From: Trifolium pratense
Lineage: Eukaryota > Streptophyta > Magnoliopsida > Fabales > Fabaceae
Assembly: GCF_020283565.1 (NCBI RefSeq)
Contig: NC_060060.1
Coordinates: 35,402,001 to 35,466,000 of the forward strand
Reading direction: 5' to 3'
DNA: 64,000 bases
Part shown: one piece after another, positions 13,012 through 25,927 of the stretch
How the letters are laid out: every line of letters starts with the position of its first letter
Position numbering within the stretch: the stretch's first letter is position 1
Made by a program: the position numbers and the translations under genes
Notes under the pieces: generated by a model
Seen by the model: only the letters and a program-made list of their open reading frames with translations
Told to the model about the DNA's origin: nothing
Databases searched by the model: none

Positions 13012-13090
13012 AAAAGATTAATCTTCGAACCCCGGGCACTTCATTGATGAATTTTCTAGTCATTAGACTACTTGACAAAAAAAATTACAC
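13012..13090 (+). mobile_element. 5'-truncated SINE copy
   Basis: It carries a B box-like TTCGAACCCC, then GAATTTTCTAGTCATTAGAC and an A run, matching the 3' half of the SINE at 332-464 in the opposite orientation. Confidence 0.4.
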
Positions 13091-13633
13091 AATCTCAAAA
13101 ACTCACACATACTCTAAAGTCTCGAGTTCAAAATCAGATAAAAAGTATTTAACCTAACAATATATTGTCAGTTAAACTAAAACTTATCGGACGCCATACT
13201 CTTTAAATCTTAATCATGGGAGAAGAGAAGATAGAAATAAAATGATGATTTGCTTAGGTACAGTGCACGTAACGTCAACATAAATATTGTCAATAGAAGC
13301 AAGAGATGAAAACGATCCTTGGCGGCCACAAACCATTCATACAATTCGTGGTTCTGTTTATTCCCCGTTTCATTCATTCTTCTCTATAATTTTTTTTGGC
13401 CACCCAACTTTTCATTTTGCTTCATTTTTTCCCTATTTCAGCTAAGCCTATGCTTACCCTACAACAGGTATTTTCTTCCTTATGTTATAATAATTAACTT
13501 ATCTGTTTTCCATCATAAATATTTCTCTTAATTAACTAACTATAAGTCTATAACTAACATCTTTCTATTCATTTATGTGTTATTTATCGGTAATTTTGAA
13601 GGGAGCAATAGCATATTATATCATGGTTCAAAC

Positions 13634-15698
13634 ATGTTAACAATTTATGCTCCAAGAGCTATTCTCAACTGCCAATTATACCAACAAGATTCAGCTTACG
13701 TGCTGCCACAAACATACTATTCATACAAGATCAATAATGTTAATTTAGTAAATTATCCTGCTTTTCCTAAACTACCTTGTGGAAGAAGTCCTTGTAGCAA
13801 CATTTTTCATAGTTCATCCTTCTCTTGGAAATATGAAAAGCAACACAAGAGCCTTCATAATATATTCCATCATAAATGTCTGGTAATTAATTAACCATGC
13901 TATGCTAGATAAATTCTTCATCTATACTTTGGTCTAGTTGATTTATTATTAATCTTTTCTTTTTGTGATTGATATGCTTTTGGCAATATATATTGCAGCA
14001 GTGTGGTTTACATGATTCAATTTCATCTAATGATGAGTACCGTTCTTCACGCAACATAGCCATCACCTTGTTCAAGCGATACAGGAATTTCACTGATCGT
14101 GGCGGAGGTGACAATCTAAAAGTATTTCCACTGCCTCTATTACCATAACTGATAAAAATGCAATGCAACTATCAAATTATCTCAATGCTTTCTTTCTTTC
14201 TTTTAATTTTTCTACGCGAGTCAGTAAACTAATGCGAGTCAGTAAACTAATGCAGATGACCGACATTTTAGATTAAAGTTGTGTCTGGTATCTGACGCAG
14301 ATGTATGTGGTCACACTGAATCACTTCTATTTTTTAAAATTATTAATGATGTTTACATGTTTGTGTGTTTGTTCTCTATGCATTAAGTTGCAGTTGTATA
14401 TTATGTTTGTTGTTCGTGTCAGTGTCAACCAACGTAGGTCCGATTTACTGAACCGTGTAAAATCTGTGTACATTCTTCTTATGTGTTCTATAATTTCTAT
14501 TTATTGTTGTTTCTATCTGCACAAGTTAACAGAACAAACTGATTTAACTAACTAGTTATCCATTTTCTGTATAAGTCAACATGCTCACTTCACGTGCTTC
14601 CTTTACACCCTTCGTTGGTTGGTTCTTTCTCTTCATTCCAATAAGAAACAATTTATGTTTTTTATATTCTTATTTTCATTTTCAGGAGTTCATCACTGCC
14701 GGGGTGAATGCATATGAACTTGGGTGCACTGATGAAGGATTAAGGAAAGAGCTTACCGACATTAAGGATTCTGGCATTGAAATTGAAGCAATGCAAAGCT
14801 ATGGTGGGAGCACAAGCTTGAAATCTAAAATCATCTCCGGGGAGGTCAGTTCTACTCTATGTAACACGACACTTAAGTCAATTAAGTTTCAATGTCGTCC
14901 AGTGTCCATGTATGTGTTAGTGGTTCATAGATTCTACTTATATTCTATTCAACTGCTTTGTTGCCGCAATTGGTTTTCTAAAGTCGTGAATTCAGCTAGA
15001 TCAGAGTTGTCTTATTTGGCATGTTTTTGTGTGATGCAGATTGATGAATGCATTCTGTGGTTAAGTATTATATTTATCACTCTCTTGTGTACACCTCCAC
15101 CAACTATTGTTAGATGGTCATCAACACCTCCTGTGTCAGATGAAGTGAGGCTTCAGTGGAAAGGATTTTGTGCTCTCATAGCAAATGCATATTTCATGAA
15201 GGGAATGGCTTGGTGAGATTCCATGTTTGAATTTCTCCTTTAGTAACTTATTGTTTACATGCCTCTACTTTGTTAGTTAAAAATAGACAATTGTTATTCC
15301 ACATTTCATGATCCTTGCTTTAGAAGAGTAAATTTGTGTCCTAATTGTTGCTAAACAGAACATAACCTACTAATTGTTGCTACTTGCTAGTACATTTTTT
15401 AGTGTCATTAACTCCTTTAGTAGGTGAATTGATCTTTACCTGGTTACTGTGTGTTTAATGAAGGCTTCCAGTAAAGACTCTTCAACTAGAGCAAACAGCA
15501 GTGATGGGTGAAGCCGAGAAACCGTCAGTTGTTGCTAGCCGAATGCAATTAATATTTAGCACACTTGAGGTCAGTAATTTACATTCTGTAGTCATTGGAA
15601 AATTTAATGGCATAACAAGGACTACTATATGTCTAAACATTTACAAGATATAAAATTTGCTGTTGCAGATAGTGAGTCCGCAGTGGCCAAAAGTATAG
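13634..15698 (+). CDS. Conserved plant protein of unknown function, possibly plastid
   Basis: Exons: 13634-13882, 13999-14121, 14686-14844, 15040-15212, 15464-15569, 15669-15698, joining in frame to 840 bases, 279 residues. I recognise the C-terminal two thirds (a Gly-Val-Asn-Ala-Tyr-Glu-Leu-Gly-Cys segment, PPPTIVRWSSTPPVSDE, ending SPQWPKV) as a plant-specific conserved family, perhaps the one named DUF7876; that name is uncertain. The N-terminal 80 residues are rich in Ser, Tyr and Asn with few acids, compatible with a plastid transit peptide. One apolar stretch in exon 4 (LWLSIIFITLLC) could be a buried or membrane helix. The start is the first in-frame ATG that gives a plausible leader; a CAACAG|GTATTT donor near 13467 and an acceptor near 13611 suggest a 5'-UTR intron. 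No function is claimed. Confidence 0.75.
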
Positions 15699-16366
15699 AG
15701 AATGAGAGCAGAACAGGTTTACATTTTCCCAAAATTCCATGTTGACAGCTGTGTTTCACATTTGCTGACGAGGGCAACAATGTACCAGATATGGGATTAT
15801 TATAAAGCAAAGCAAAAAAAGACTAAATAGTCATGTAGTATTTTTTAGTACAAGTACAAAAGAAAGAAACCATGTACCTTTTGTGTGTTAATGTCTTAGT
15901 TAAATTTCGCACATTTATTAAGCATTACACATAATGCCTTATGTACACAGTAAAAATAATTATCAATTAATTAGAGAAAGCAAATAATTATCAGTTGATC
16001 CAAGCAACAAAGAATCGTTTCATTTGATCTTCAAAATTCATTTACGCTAACATTTTCTTTCACATTAAACGATCCACTTTAACAATTTTTTCTCAAACTG
16101 ATAATGCCTAAAAACGCAACATGACACATCAAATTCAAAAAACTCTTAATGCACCGGCTCCAGTGTATATAAGAATATATATTATACATTTAACATAGCC
16201 ATCCTTACCTATACCTGTGAAGCAAGCATACAGAGGAAGCTCCATCCTCACTGGAGAAGGAAAAACACTTTAAGTCTAGCTAGAATTGTCAAAGAGAACA
16301 AATTTTTGAAAATTAATGTGGTCAAAATTGAATGCCAATAGCCATGGTCTTAATTTACAAATTATA
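15699..16366. other. Convergent 3' flanks
   Basis: AT-rich sequence between the stop codons of the unknown-function gene (+) and UTP6 (-), holding both 3' UTRs. No further feature seen. Confidence 0.6.
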
Positions 16367-19300
16367 TCATAAATCTGGAGAAGCAATAAATTCACTAGCA
16401 TCTTTAAGTGTTTTCCTGGCGCGCCAATAGATAGCAGTAGCTTTTTGTGTTGTTCCCATCTGCATGATAAAAATCCCAAAAAAGTATATGCATTATGTGA
16501 TTTGATCGATAAACTATCCCTTACACAAAGGTACAAAAGAAATCCAGTAAATAATTGAAAACTAAATATAAGACCAATTAAATACATGTATTTCGATACC
16601 TTGGACTCCATGTGATAGTAATCTTGCCACAAGCCAACATTTTGGTCATAAGTAGCTAGTGCAGATTCGTATAATTTCCTGGCATTTGCGAGACTATTCT
16701 TATCTCCTACTGATGCAAGGTTTGCTTCCAGCTCAATGCACTTTCTATATAATACAATGCCGGGATGTGGTAAAGCTAGATATCTGCAATGAGAAATAGT
16801 TGAGGAATTATTGTGGATGCAGGATAGAAAATCTCCCATACAGCATTAGCAAATAGCTCATCGAGCTGATTCCACTGAACATACCTTTTATAGATATCTC
16901 TGGCCTTGTGAATTCCATCTTTTTCAAGTATAAAACTTACAATGGCAGACGAAAGTGAAAATCCACTTTCACTACCACCATCTCTGGCCAAAGAAAGAAC
17001 AGAAATCTCCACCAGTTTGTCAAAGTACTGTCTTTGACTTGCGTAGAATTTAAGGGCCTATGAGACAGTCAGAAAGATACAGATTTAAAAACTTTGAACT
17101 TTTGACACTACACAAAACAATTCAGGTAAAGGAAAAATCAATTCAAGATACAGTGAATAAATGCAAAATGCATGCATATTTAACAACACAACGTTAGAGG
17201 TAAACAGAAATATTTTCAACAATAATAACATGCATCATCTCCAAATATTATACAAGTGAAAGCAGAAAGAAATTTACTACATGAAAAGTAAATCACACTA
17301 CAGCTTCAAAAGAACATTTGTATTTTCATAAATAATTATGTTAAAATAACTAACATTTAATCTTCATCTGGGAAAGCATACAGACACTGTGTGGGAAAAA
17401 GTAAGCCATCTAGCTCAAAAATCCAATGGTCAAAGAATAAAGGACAACCTGGTGCTTTAAAGCTCCCACCATGGCTTATCCAGGTAAGGGTCAAACCCAT
17501 TAGACATATAATGTAAACCGTCTCATCTTGCATTTGCAAGAGATTGATTCCGCAATTCAAACCAGTGTTTAATTTTTTGAATATTTGTTTATTCCTTTTG
17601 ATTGGAGCCATTTTATACAAGACATAAGACACTTTAAAGAACAAGAGATAAGTGGTGTCAACATACCTCTAGCCACAAGTTCTCTGATTTTGAAACATGA
17701 ACTTTGGTCAAAATTTGTCTAAGGAGTTCAAAAAGGGATAACAAATCAGTATCACTGGGCAAAGAACTTTGTGTGATGCGTCTAATTTCGATACTAATCC
17801 TTAATTCCCATAACTGCACTGAATCTGCAAGTTTTCCACTGCAAAGCTTTGCTACCAGTTTCCTCGCCTCATCCAATTGTCTCAACTGCAAATGTAAGGA
17901 CACGTGCTTGCAAGCAAGATCTTCAGTAATGATTCCCATGCTCTCAGCCCTTTCATATATTGACAGGAGTTGTGATATATATGGCCCCGCTATATTGATT
18001 TCTTCATCTTTAGAAGCTACAATACCCATTAGAAAATTTGCATACAAACTAAACATAGTTCCTGAAGGCACACTTTTCAAAGCCTCCTCATAAACCTACA
18101 ATGAATCAGAGCCCAAGGTTTCGTTAGATCAATATAGGCACAGAAGAAAAAAAAGAGGCATTGAAAAATGCAGTAGCACCCTCTATCTAACCAACCTTAT
18201 ACTTAACATGGGAAAAATGGGATTACCATACTAAACTACTCCAACATAACATGATGAATTTTCCTTCCTAGTTTCATGTTATAAAGCATTCATGAATCTC
18301 AGCCACCATAGAAACATAACCAAAAGATAACGAGCCCAGTGGGTTCAGTAGTTTATACATATTCATACCTGAATTGCCTTTTGCACCTGAAGAATTCTAT
18401 TTTCTTCGCTAATCTCGTGAACAGTTTCGAGATTACATTCTTGTCTGGCGAGCCAATCCCAGAACTCTGGTTCAGTTGAAAAATCCCTCTTCATGTCGTT
18501 CAGTAACTCCTCGCACATATCTTCACAATGTGATAAGTTTGTTCCCTTCAATATTTCAAAAAATTTCTTTCTAAGACTGAGACTCGAAGGGACGGCTTCA
18601 ATCGCTCCACCATAGACAGTTCGAAAAATGTTCATACCATGCTCAGCAAATAATTCTTGGTTCTTCTTTGATTCATCTGGATCAACGTTTGCTTCATCGT
18701 TTTCCTCTTTCTCATCAAGGGTCATAAATAACTCTTTGTTTTCTTCTCTCCATTGTTTTTCCTCAGCAGTTCTAGGATCACGAGTCAGAGTTCCCTCATC
18801 CTCACCCAAGGCAACCTTCCTAGCCTTTAACTTGTTAAGTAATGTGAGTTCCATCCGAAGATACTCCACCCAAAGATCTTCTGATTTTGGGCAAACTCTA
18901 AGACCTGCCTGCATTAAAGCACGAGCAGCCACAACATTCAAGTTACGATCAAATTCCCAAGCTGCAGCATAAATCCAAACACCCGGAACCTTCGGGTGTA
19001 ACCTAACAAGTCTTGCAAGTGCCTGCAGAATTCAAAGACAAAACGTTCAACAAATCCAATAAGTTAATGATCAAAATCCTAATAACAGTATCAGTGCAAG
19101 GCAGAAATGTATGATAGTGAATAATCTCTACATGCTACAAAAAAAAATTCTTTTTTTTATTAACCCTTTTCTGACAAAACTTGATTAACTAAAGTATTAA
19201 GTTATTATTCACACCTCATGCAAATAAATAAGTTTTCATGTATTACTGTAAGCTTTTTAAGGTAGTTTATGATAAAACAACTTATAAAGATACAATTTTT

Positions 19301-20207
19301 CTTATAAAGATACAATTTTTGTCAATGAAAACTTATGAGTTATCACAAAAGTTTATTTATTTACTTAAGCTATTTTCATAAGCTCAAAAATAAGCCAAAT
19401 CCAACCAGACCCTTATTTGAGCTTCTCTACTGGTTGTGAGATTTTTGGAAGAGCTTTTCAGCTTATTTTGCATATGCGGATAGCTTATGAAAACAGCTTA
19501 TAATTACATTTTTTGTTATAAAATTAGTTTATACAAAGTCCTTATAAGATAATTAAAATGGTTATCTAGACAATGCTAAGCACATTGATTAACTACAGTT
19601 TATCTACAAAAAAAACTGTCTTTTTTATTAGCTATTCCTTCATTGAGTGTTCTGTTTCCTTACATTGATATTCTACAGGTAAATCAATTTCAATTCCAGA
19701 AACTATACATGTTTTCTTCAAAATTCACATTCTCTATTTACCTAGGGTTTCTAAGTGCCTTATTTTTCACAGTAATAATAAAGAATAAATAAATCAGATT
19801 ACCTTCTTCATTCTGCCATTTTTTCTAACCCTACAAAATTCAAGGTAACGAAACCAGAGATCAATATCACCCTTGTAACGCTTCAAAGCGAGTTCATAGA
19901 TATCCATAATCCTAACCAATCCTGCCAAATCAGATTTCGATTTCTTCACATTCTTATTCCCTTGTTTCTTCAATTCACGCGCCACCGATTTCTTTCGGAG
20001 TCTACGGAGAGCATCGAGCTGAGTCTCGTACTCTATGTAAGCTATGAAGTCTTGCTTCAATGGACACGGTCTCTTCAACCTGTATTCGTACTTTCGTCTC
20101 TGTTTCACGATCTCGGCGATCTCCCGCCGGTTGAATAGACCGCGTTGCTCGAGATCTTCGAGCTCATCGACCATGCGCTCCAACTTGTATTGCACTATGT
20201 CAGCCAT
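16367..20207 (-). CDS. UTP6: U3 snoRNA-associated protein 6 homolog (SSU processome)
   Basis: Exons, minus strand order: 20207-19803, 19022-18369, 18095-17667, 17057-16885, 16783-16600, 16459-16367; joined 1938 bases, 645 residues. UTP6 is a nucleolar component of the UTP-B module of the small-subunit processome that directs early cleavages of pre-rRNA for 18S rRNA. Seen in the sequence: the N-terminal UTP6 signature (MADIVQYKLERMVDELEDLE, ending FNRREIAEIVKQR), a basic linker, then HAT (half-a-TPR) repeats such as IYELALKRYKGDIDLWFRYL and the ARALMQAGLRVCPKSEDLWV block. An acidic Glu/Asp/Lys segment lies near residues 200-225. The final exon is short (30 residues) and carries IYWRARKTLKDA. 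All exon joins keep frame. The promoter carries site II and telo-box motifs (see separate entry), as expected for ribosome-biogenesis genes. Confidence 0.93.
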
Positions 20208-20410
20208 GTTTGGCGGTTAGGGTTAGGATTACGACCACCGTAGACGGAGGCAGCGCCGAACGATATCTTTGAAACTCGCTGAACTATTAACTGTAACTTG
20301 AGGTTTTAGTTTTGCGGTTGTGGTTTTAAGGGTTGAAGAAGGGTCTTAAATAGTTGGGCCTCTGATATTTTAAGCCCATACTTTAGCCTAGTTTATCAAG
20401 TTGGGCCTCC
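20208..20410 (-). promoter_or_regulatory. UTP6 promoter with telo-box and site II motifs
   Basis: Upstream of the start codon lie a telo-box-like AACCCTAACC (minus strand, about 20217-20228) and three site II-type motifs: GGCCCA at 20355-20360, TGGGCT at 20373-20378 and GGCCCA at 20402-20407. In plants this combination is typical of ribosomal protein and nucleolar genes and is bound by TCP factors and telo-box binding proteins. The motifs are seen; their use here is inferred. Confidence 0.55.
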
Positions 20411-22611
20411 TTGTAAGATATTGGAAAACACAATATATTGGACCTGAATATTTTCTAAGAGTGTTTCTTTATGCGCCTGCTGGCTTTCTCGCGTGCCCCT
20501 AAATTTTATTTTTTTTAAATATCCTCCTCGCAATATAATCAGTGAGTGTTGAAGTGGTGAAAATATGAAAGAAAAAAAAGACAATTTACTACTTAAGTAG
20601 TTAACTGAGTTCACACTTTAACTAACAAACCTTAGTCATGGTTCAATTGTGATTAGTGTTTAACCTTAGCCACATTTCAAAGTGACCATTTTTTATAGGT
20701 AAATGTTAGTTGTCAATATATTGTTAGGGGTTGGGGAGTAATGTTAGTAGTTAGGAATTGAACTCTAAACCTTCTTATGAAACTCCTTCGACATCTCAAC
20801 TTTTTACCACTCGGCTATATTTTCAGATACTCAAAGTGGCTAATGTTCTTTTTATCGAAAATATATTATTTTGAATACTTGAGTTTTATGAAAATTTGAA
20901 ATTTGATATGGATAATTCAAAATGATATGGATAATTCAAAAAACAAACCAAATATAGAAAAACTTAACATAAAAGTAGAGACACAATGTTACATAGGGGA
21001 GAGGATCCCGTGATGCATGAGCATGAGACGAGTTAACCCATTTTCTTAGTTTAATCAAAGTTTCAGATTCGTATTCGAGCTTGAATATGCAATGAAGTTA
21101 AAACTCTTACATAGAGTTTGTCGCACATTTGAATCTTATATAGCTTGATAAATTAATCTCTACATTTTTACTTGGAAGATATTCGATTTTAAAAAACAGT
21201 GATATTATTTACAATGAGTAGTGTGTCATTTACATATAAGGTTAATATTTATTCTTGATGAATTGAAAATGCCTTAGTACAAGTACAGCTTTCTTCGTTA
21301 TTGATAGAGGTGGGAATAGGCCATGCCAGCCTATCGGACCTTAAGGCCTAGCCTACAGAGGCTCAGGCCAGGTCAGCCTATTTCTTTAAATAGAGTAGGC
21401 TAAGACGTTTTTATAAGTCTATTTAGTTAAATAAGCCAAACTACATGCCATTAAAAAAGCCTTCTAGCCTATTAGGCCGACCTATTTAAATTAATATGAA
21501 TAATTTTTTTACTACTATTATTATTTATTATTATTTATATATTAAAATTTGTACTTTAATTAAATTATAAACTTATTAACTTTTTCATTAGTTTAAGTTT
21601 ATTAATCGACATTAGTTTTTCACATATATAAATGTATTATTATAAACTAGAATTGAAATATGATGACATATATAGTCAAAGTCTACAACATATCATGTTA
21701 AATATCAAAAGGATATTGATTTATTGGCTCATCATTATTCATTTAAATATGTTCATGTGGAATAAGCTTTTAAACAGGCTAACAGATCACATTAGGTTTT
21801 CAATAGACCATATTCAGGCCCAAAAGATAAGCCTATGATAGGCCACAAGCCTTCAAATTTTTGACAGGTCAAACTCAGACTTGACAAAGCCTAGCTCGGT
21901 CTAGCCTATTCCCACCTCTATTTATTGAATGGCGGCAATGGCTTACCATTTTATCCAAATGAAGATTTGTTGTATTCCCAAAGTACACTGACCAGATCAC
22001 GGGCACCTCATAAATGGAGTACTGTCCTAGATGGTGTCACGGATGATATTATAATTGATACTTGAGCCTACTCCTTTTCTTCCAAATTTCAAAACAACAT
22101 TAAGATAATAATATCATAAATGAATTGAAAAGTGAACAATGTCATTGATGCATTTGATAACACATTCAATCATAGAGACGAATTTGATTAGCATTTTGTA
22201 ATTCCAACTCTATCATTTTAGACTACTGAATGTAGGGAACTAAATTGGTACAACCATACAACTTCTTGGAGCAAATTGCATATTTACTCATCAACCACCA
22301 ATGTAAATTTTTTATTATAAAGAGTACAAAATAAACTAACCTTATTACTAATACTTGAAAAAAAATTATGACATTCATACTTAATACTAGTACATATGTA
22401 GATACTTCATCATTCATCTGTTTTGAAAAAATGAGACTAACAGTGGAAGCTCAAGGTGAGCTAGATTTGAATAACAAATTTCCCGCTTGCGTTGCGTATA
22501 CTCGCTCAATATAGAATAAGTCCTCATCAATCATCATATCATATTCAATTCATATAGATATGAACATTATGCCACCCTCTCGTGACATTATGTTATACTA
22601 TCCTAATTAAA
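20411..22611. other. Intergenic region with a hAT element
   Basis: AT-rich. It contains possible SINE debris near 20735-20825, the hAT-type element at 21305-21920 and the 3' flank of the SKU5-similar gene. No gene seen. Confidence 0.6.
21305..21920. mobile_element. Non-autonomous hAT-type element, 616 bp
   Basis: The terminal inverted repeats are TAGAGGTGGGAATAGGC at both ends (right end seen as its reverse complement ending CCCACCTCTA). Flanks are GTTATTGA at 21297-21304 and TTTATTGA at 21921-21928, an 8-bp target-site duplication matching at 7 of 8 positions, the size hAT transposases make. The interior is repetitive 'aggcc' and 'tatttaaat' sequence with no transposase. Confidence 0.75.
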
Positions 22612-25600
22612 CTAGAATGGCCTTGTGACACGACCACTTGCTCGGCCACAAAGAAGAGCATTCTTCGGGACTGGATATTCATCTCTCAATGATTTTGAAG
22701 GTGTATATACCCTAAGATAGAATTGTTGTCCTAAGTACTGTCTTTCCCAATTCTCAGACCTTATATTCCACATTCCAACATTGTCAAGTGCAACGTATAT
22801 TGCGGTCCATGACTTTGGATAAACCTGCATGCGTTCGATTGTCAATTTAGAATACAAAAATAATTTACTAATTAACACCATTAATTAAATTAGTGGCTAC
22901 TAGCTACAACATGTTTGCCCCCTCAGAAATAATGAATGATACCTGAGTAGTAGTTCTAGCAACAGTGTCCCGCAGATTGTAGCGTCCTCTACTATCAGGT
23001 GTCCATTGCCCACTACCGAACCTATAAATAATCATTACATAATTAGAAACATTTAACTTAAATCTTAATTACTTATAGAATCATGAATTCGATGAATAGC
23101 AATATATGGAGTACTATGTATTATTATAAGCTTACCCTACAACGAAGAAGGCATAGCCGTCAATGTGCCACGACTGCACAGAAGCCTCCCAATTTTGGAA
23201 CACAATCTCCACATATTCATGGAAATTAGCACCCATTACAGCAGTTTGGAGATATGCATTGCCTCCGGTAGGTGAGGTAGGAATTCCTCCAACATAGAAA
23301 ACTCCGGGAATGTTGAAATAGTCAGCAAGTTTCAACGGGGTGTCTGGCTCAAGATAGGATACACTGTTGACAGCATACCTCTGCTTGCCATTGATATAAG
23401 GAGCAGAGTTTGCAAGCATGATGGTTCGAGTTGGCTTGATCAATCCATAGTGGTAAGATCCTTGAGGGTTTGGTCTTGGACCACTTGCTGTTAGGTTCCA
23501 CCTGGTTTCAGGAGCATTAACACATCAATTATTACCTAATTAAAAAGTACTTAAAAGTAATTACTATCTATTTACTTAGAACATTTATGAGAAACAGATC
23601 TTTCTTTAATTGTTTGAAATTTGATCCAACATTATAAATACACTAGGCCTCGACAAATAAAGAAATGGGGAAATATACGTGAAACAAAAGAGTACCGGAT
23701 AGTTCTGGCTTGAAAGACAGATGAGGTAATATCAAGAGTAGGTCCCGGAGGAGCAGGACCAGATACCCCGATGCGTGAATAGCTGTAATGAAGAATGGAA
23801 GTTGTTGTGAGTACCCTTCTGGTGAATCGCGTAGAGACAACTACATAGTAATCCTTGACAGGCTGGTTAGCTGTGACCAGCACAGAATAGGTCTGTCCTA
23901 AATGGATGTCAAGTGAAGAATAGGTGTTTTGGAGGGTATGTGATCCTTCTACTTCCACAAGTTTCAATGTGTGCCCTTGGATTCTGAAGTTGATGGATGT
24001 TGATAGCCCGACATTTGATATCCTGAATCTATATGTCTTACCTGCAGATTCAACATTTAAACAATAATGTAAATGTAACGAAAGGCATGCATTGCATAAT
24101 CTGAAGTCTAGTCAAGGATTGTTCCAATTAGAGTTCGGACTTGTATAAGGAAGTTCAAGCTCAGAAATGCTTTAAAATCAAAATGGACTATCACAAATTA
24201 TTTTGCTACCAACCTTGATCGACAGTGAATGTGTTTCCGTTCCAACCACGGCCATTGATAAGAAGACCGTCGGGGAAGGGGAGATTGTGACCATTCTCGA
24301 GGACTCGTCTCAGTCTCTAAAACATCAAAGGGGAAGTAATAAAGTATTGAGATTGGATTTAAGAGAGGATAAATAGAAACAATAAGAAATTGAAATGAAT
24401 GCAAAGGGCTTACACGGTGGCCTAGCTTGGACCAATCACCAGCAAGTAAGGTAAAGTCTCCTGCAGGAGGAGGAAAAGGGACAGGAATACCAGGGCGGCT
24501 CCAAATTCTGATGCTACCAAATGCACCGGCAGCTTTATGCATTCCAAGTGATGGAAAGTAGAAATAGCTACCAATCTGGTCTTTAACCTGAAGAGTGTAT
24601 GTGAAGTTCTTCCTGGGCGGGATCGGACAGTTTGTCCCAGCAACTCCATCCTGCCATGAATTCCTCCTGTGCTGTATGCCATTCCTGCAGAATATATGTT
24701 GACACCGTAAAATTAAAACCAGCTGTAAATTATTAAAACTCTCGTTAAACAATACATCAATCCATGTTATGCAAATCAAAAGAGTACTAACTTTCACTTT
24801 CACCAGCTCATATAGAATTTATGGGGTGTATAGTATACTCAACCACACCAATAAATTGTACTGCAGTTGCAATTAAGACACATACATGTATTAGCTGGCC
24901 TTACTAAGTTGCCGGCTACACAAAAATAGTACCGCATAATAATGGATCTATACAATCAATGAATTGCAAATTCATCAAGTAGAGAATACTAGTATTGTTT
25001 ATGAGCACAACCTATCATAGCAGAAATATAATTTCAGTGTTAATCAATGTAAGACTAAGAATGGACCATAAATCTTTATTAAAAAAAAAAAAAGGAGTCT
25101 AACTTCTAATTAAAGTAAAAAGCAATTGAACAAAAGAGTCCAAAAAGACAACATAGGAAAGCAAGTTTGCATAGTTCCATTTATTGTAAGATTTCCCCTT
25201 TTAATTATAGTAGTTTGTTTAATTATTACCACACTAACTAAACTAACCATCCAATGAACTAAATAAAAAATGTCAATTTATATAAGCTCTTATAAACACC
25301 TTTATATATATCCCAAATAAGAAAAAAAGATTGCACCTTTAAAAGAAAGAATGAAGTCATCATGTGATCTAAAAAATACAAATCTACCACAAAAGTAATA
25401 ATAAAAAATAAGTTTTTCTGGGTAGTAAAATCTAAAAAGAAAGAAACTTTTTTAATGGGTTGTTTAGTAAATCTGACATTATTTGAAACAAACACAGTGT
25501 TCCATGAAATGATATGAATGGTAGAATGTAATATTAGTATAGTAAGTACCAAGAAATAAGGAATGGTTCAGTGAGGTAGTTATAGACACTGATAATCAAG

Positions 25601-25927
25601 TTTTCATTGGTAACAGCATCAATTTGAGGACCTGGAAACTGTCCATTAATCAAGATCCCCTGCAAGAAACCAAGATTCAAGAAAGAACTTAAAACAATGA
25701 CAGTTATTATTACATTAGTACATAGAAAGAATGGTAACAGTTATTATATATATAGTATATACCTGTTGTTTAACACCAAGAGGATAAATGTCACCATAGG
25801 TAACTTTCCAAGTGAAGAACCTATAAGGGTCTTCACATTTGACAGATGTAAAAAAGACTAATATTGTTGTGACAAGAACAAGAATGAAAGAAGAAGAAAA
25901 AGAAGAAACATTGAAATATGATTTCAT
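22612..25927 (-). CDS. SKU5-similar (SKS) multicopper-oxidase-like secreted protein
   Basis: Exons, minus strand order: 25927-25763, 25659-25550, 24684-24414, 24316-24214, 24041-23696, 23501-23136, 23021-22943, 22824-22612; 1653 bases, 550 residues, the usual SKS length. Residues 1-31 form a signal peptide (apolar core, cleavage near SVKC-EDPY). Three cupredoxin-type domains follow, with family landmarks GILINGQFPGP, NGIQHRRNSWQDG, GSYFYFPSLGMHKAAG and DGLLINGRG. The copper ligand motifs of true ascorbate oxidases are lost: HWHG is replaced by SWNG, YHGHLG by YFPSLG, and the C-terminal HLHG by WHIDG. Oxidase activity is therefore unlikely. There is no hydrophobic C-terminal tail (it ends CGRASGRVTRPF), so it is probably an apoplastic soluble member (SKS11-18 / pollen 'ascorbate oxidase homolog' group), not GPI-anchored like SKU5. 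Roles in cell-wall expansion or pollen tubes are inferred from the family. Confidence 0.92.

Larger units (their letters stand above)
10730..13633. other. Intergenic region between divergent genes
   Basis: The left part is the T-protein leader and promoter (about 10730-11200). After that come a truncated hAT-like end (12139-12262), an 86-bp tandem duplication (12313-12485), a GC-richer stretch at 12590-12800 that looks like retroelement LTR debris, and a SINE 3' end (13012-13090). The leader of the next gene, with a likely 5'-UTR intron starting near 13468, closes the region. No coding gene seen. Confidence 0.6.

Noticed and set aside
13319..13531. Frame starting MAATNHSY upstream of the unknown-function gene
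   Set aside because: It does not join in frame to the next exon and appears to be leader plus 5'-UTR intron.
17357..17644. 95-residue minus-strand frame between UTP6 exons
   Set aside because: It sits wholly in intron 3, lacks family similarity, and direct joining of flanking exons gives a continuous UTP6 sequence.
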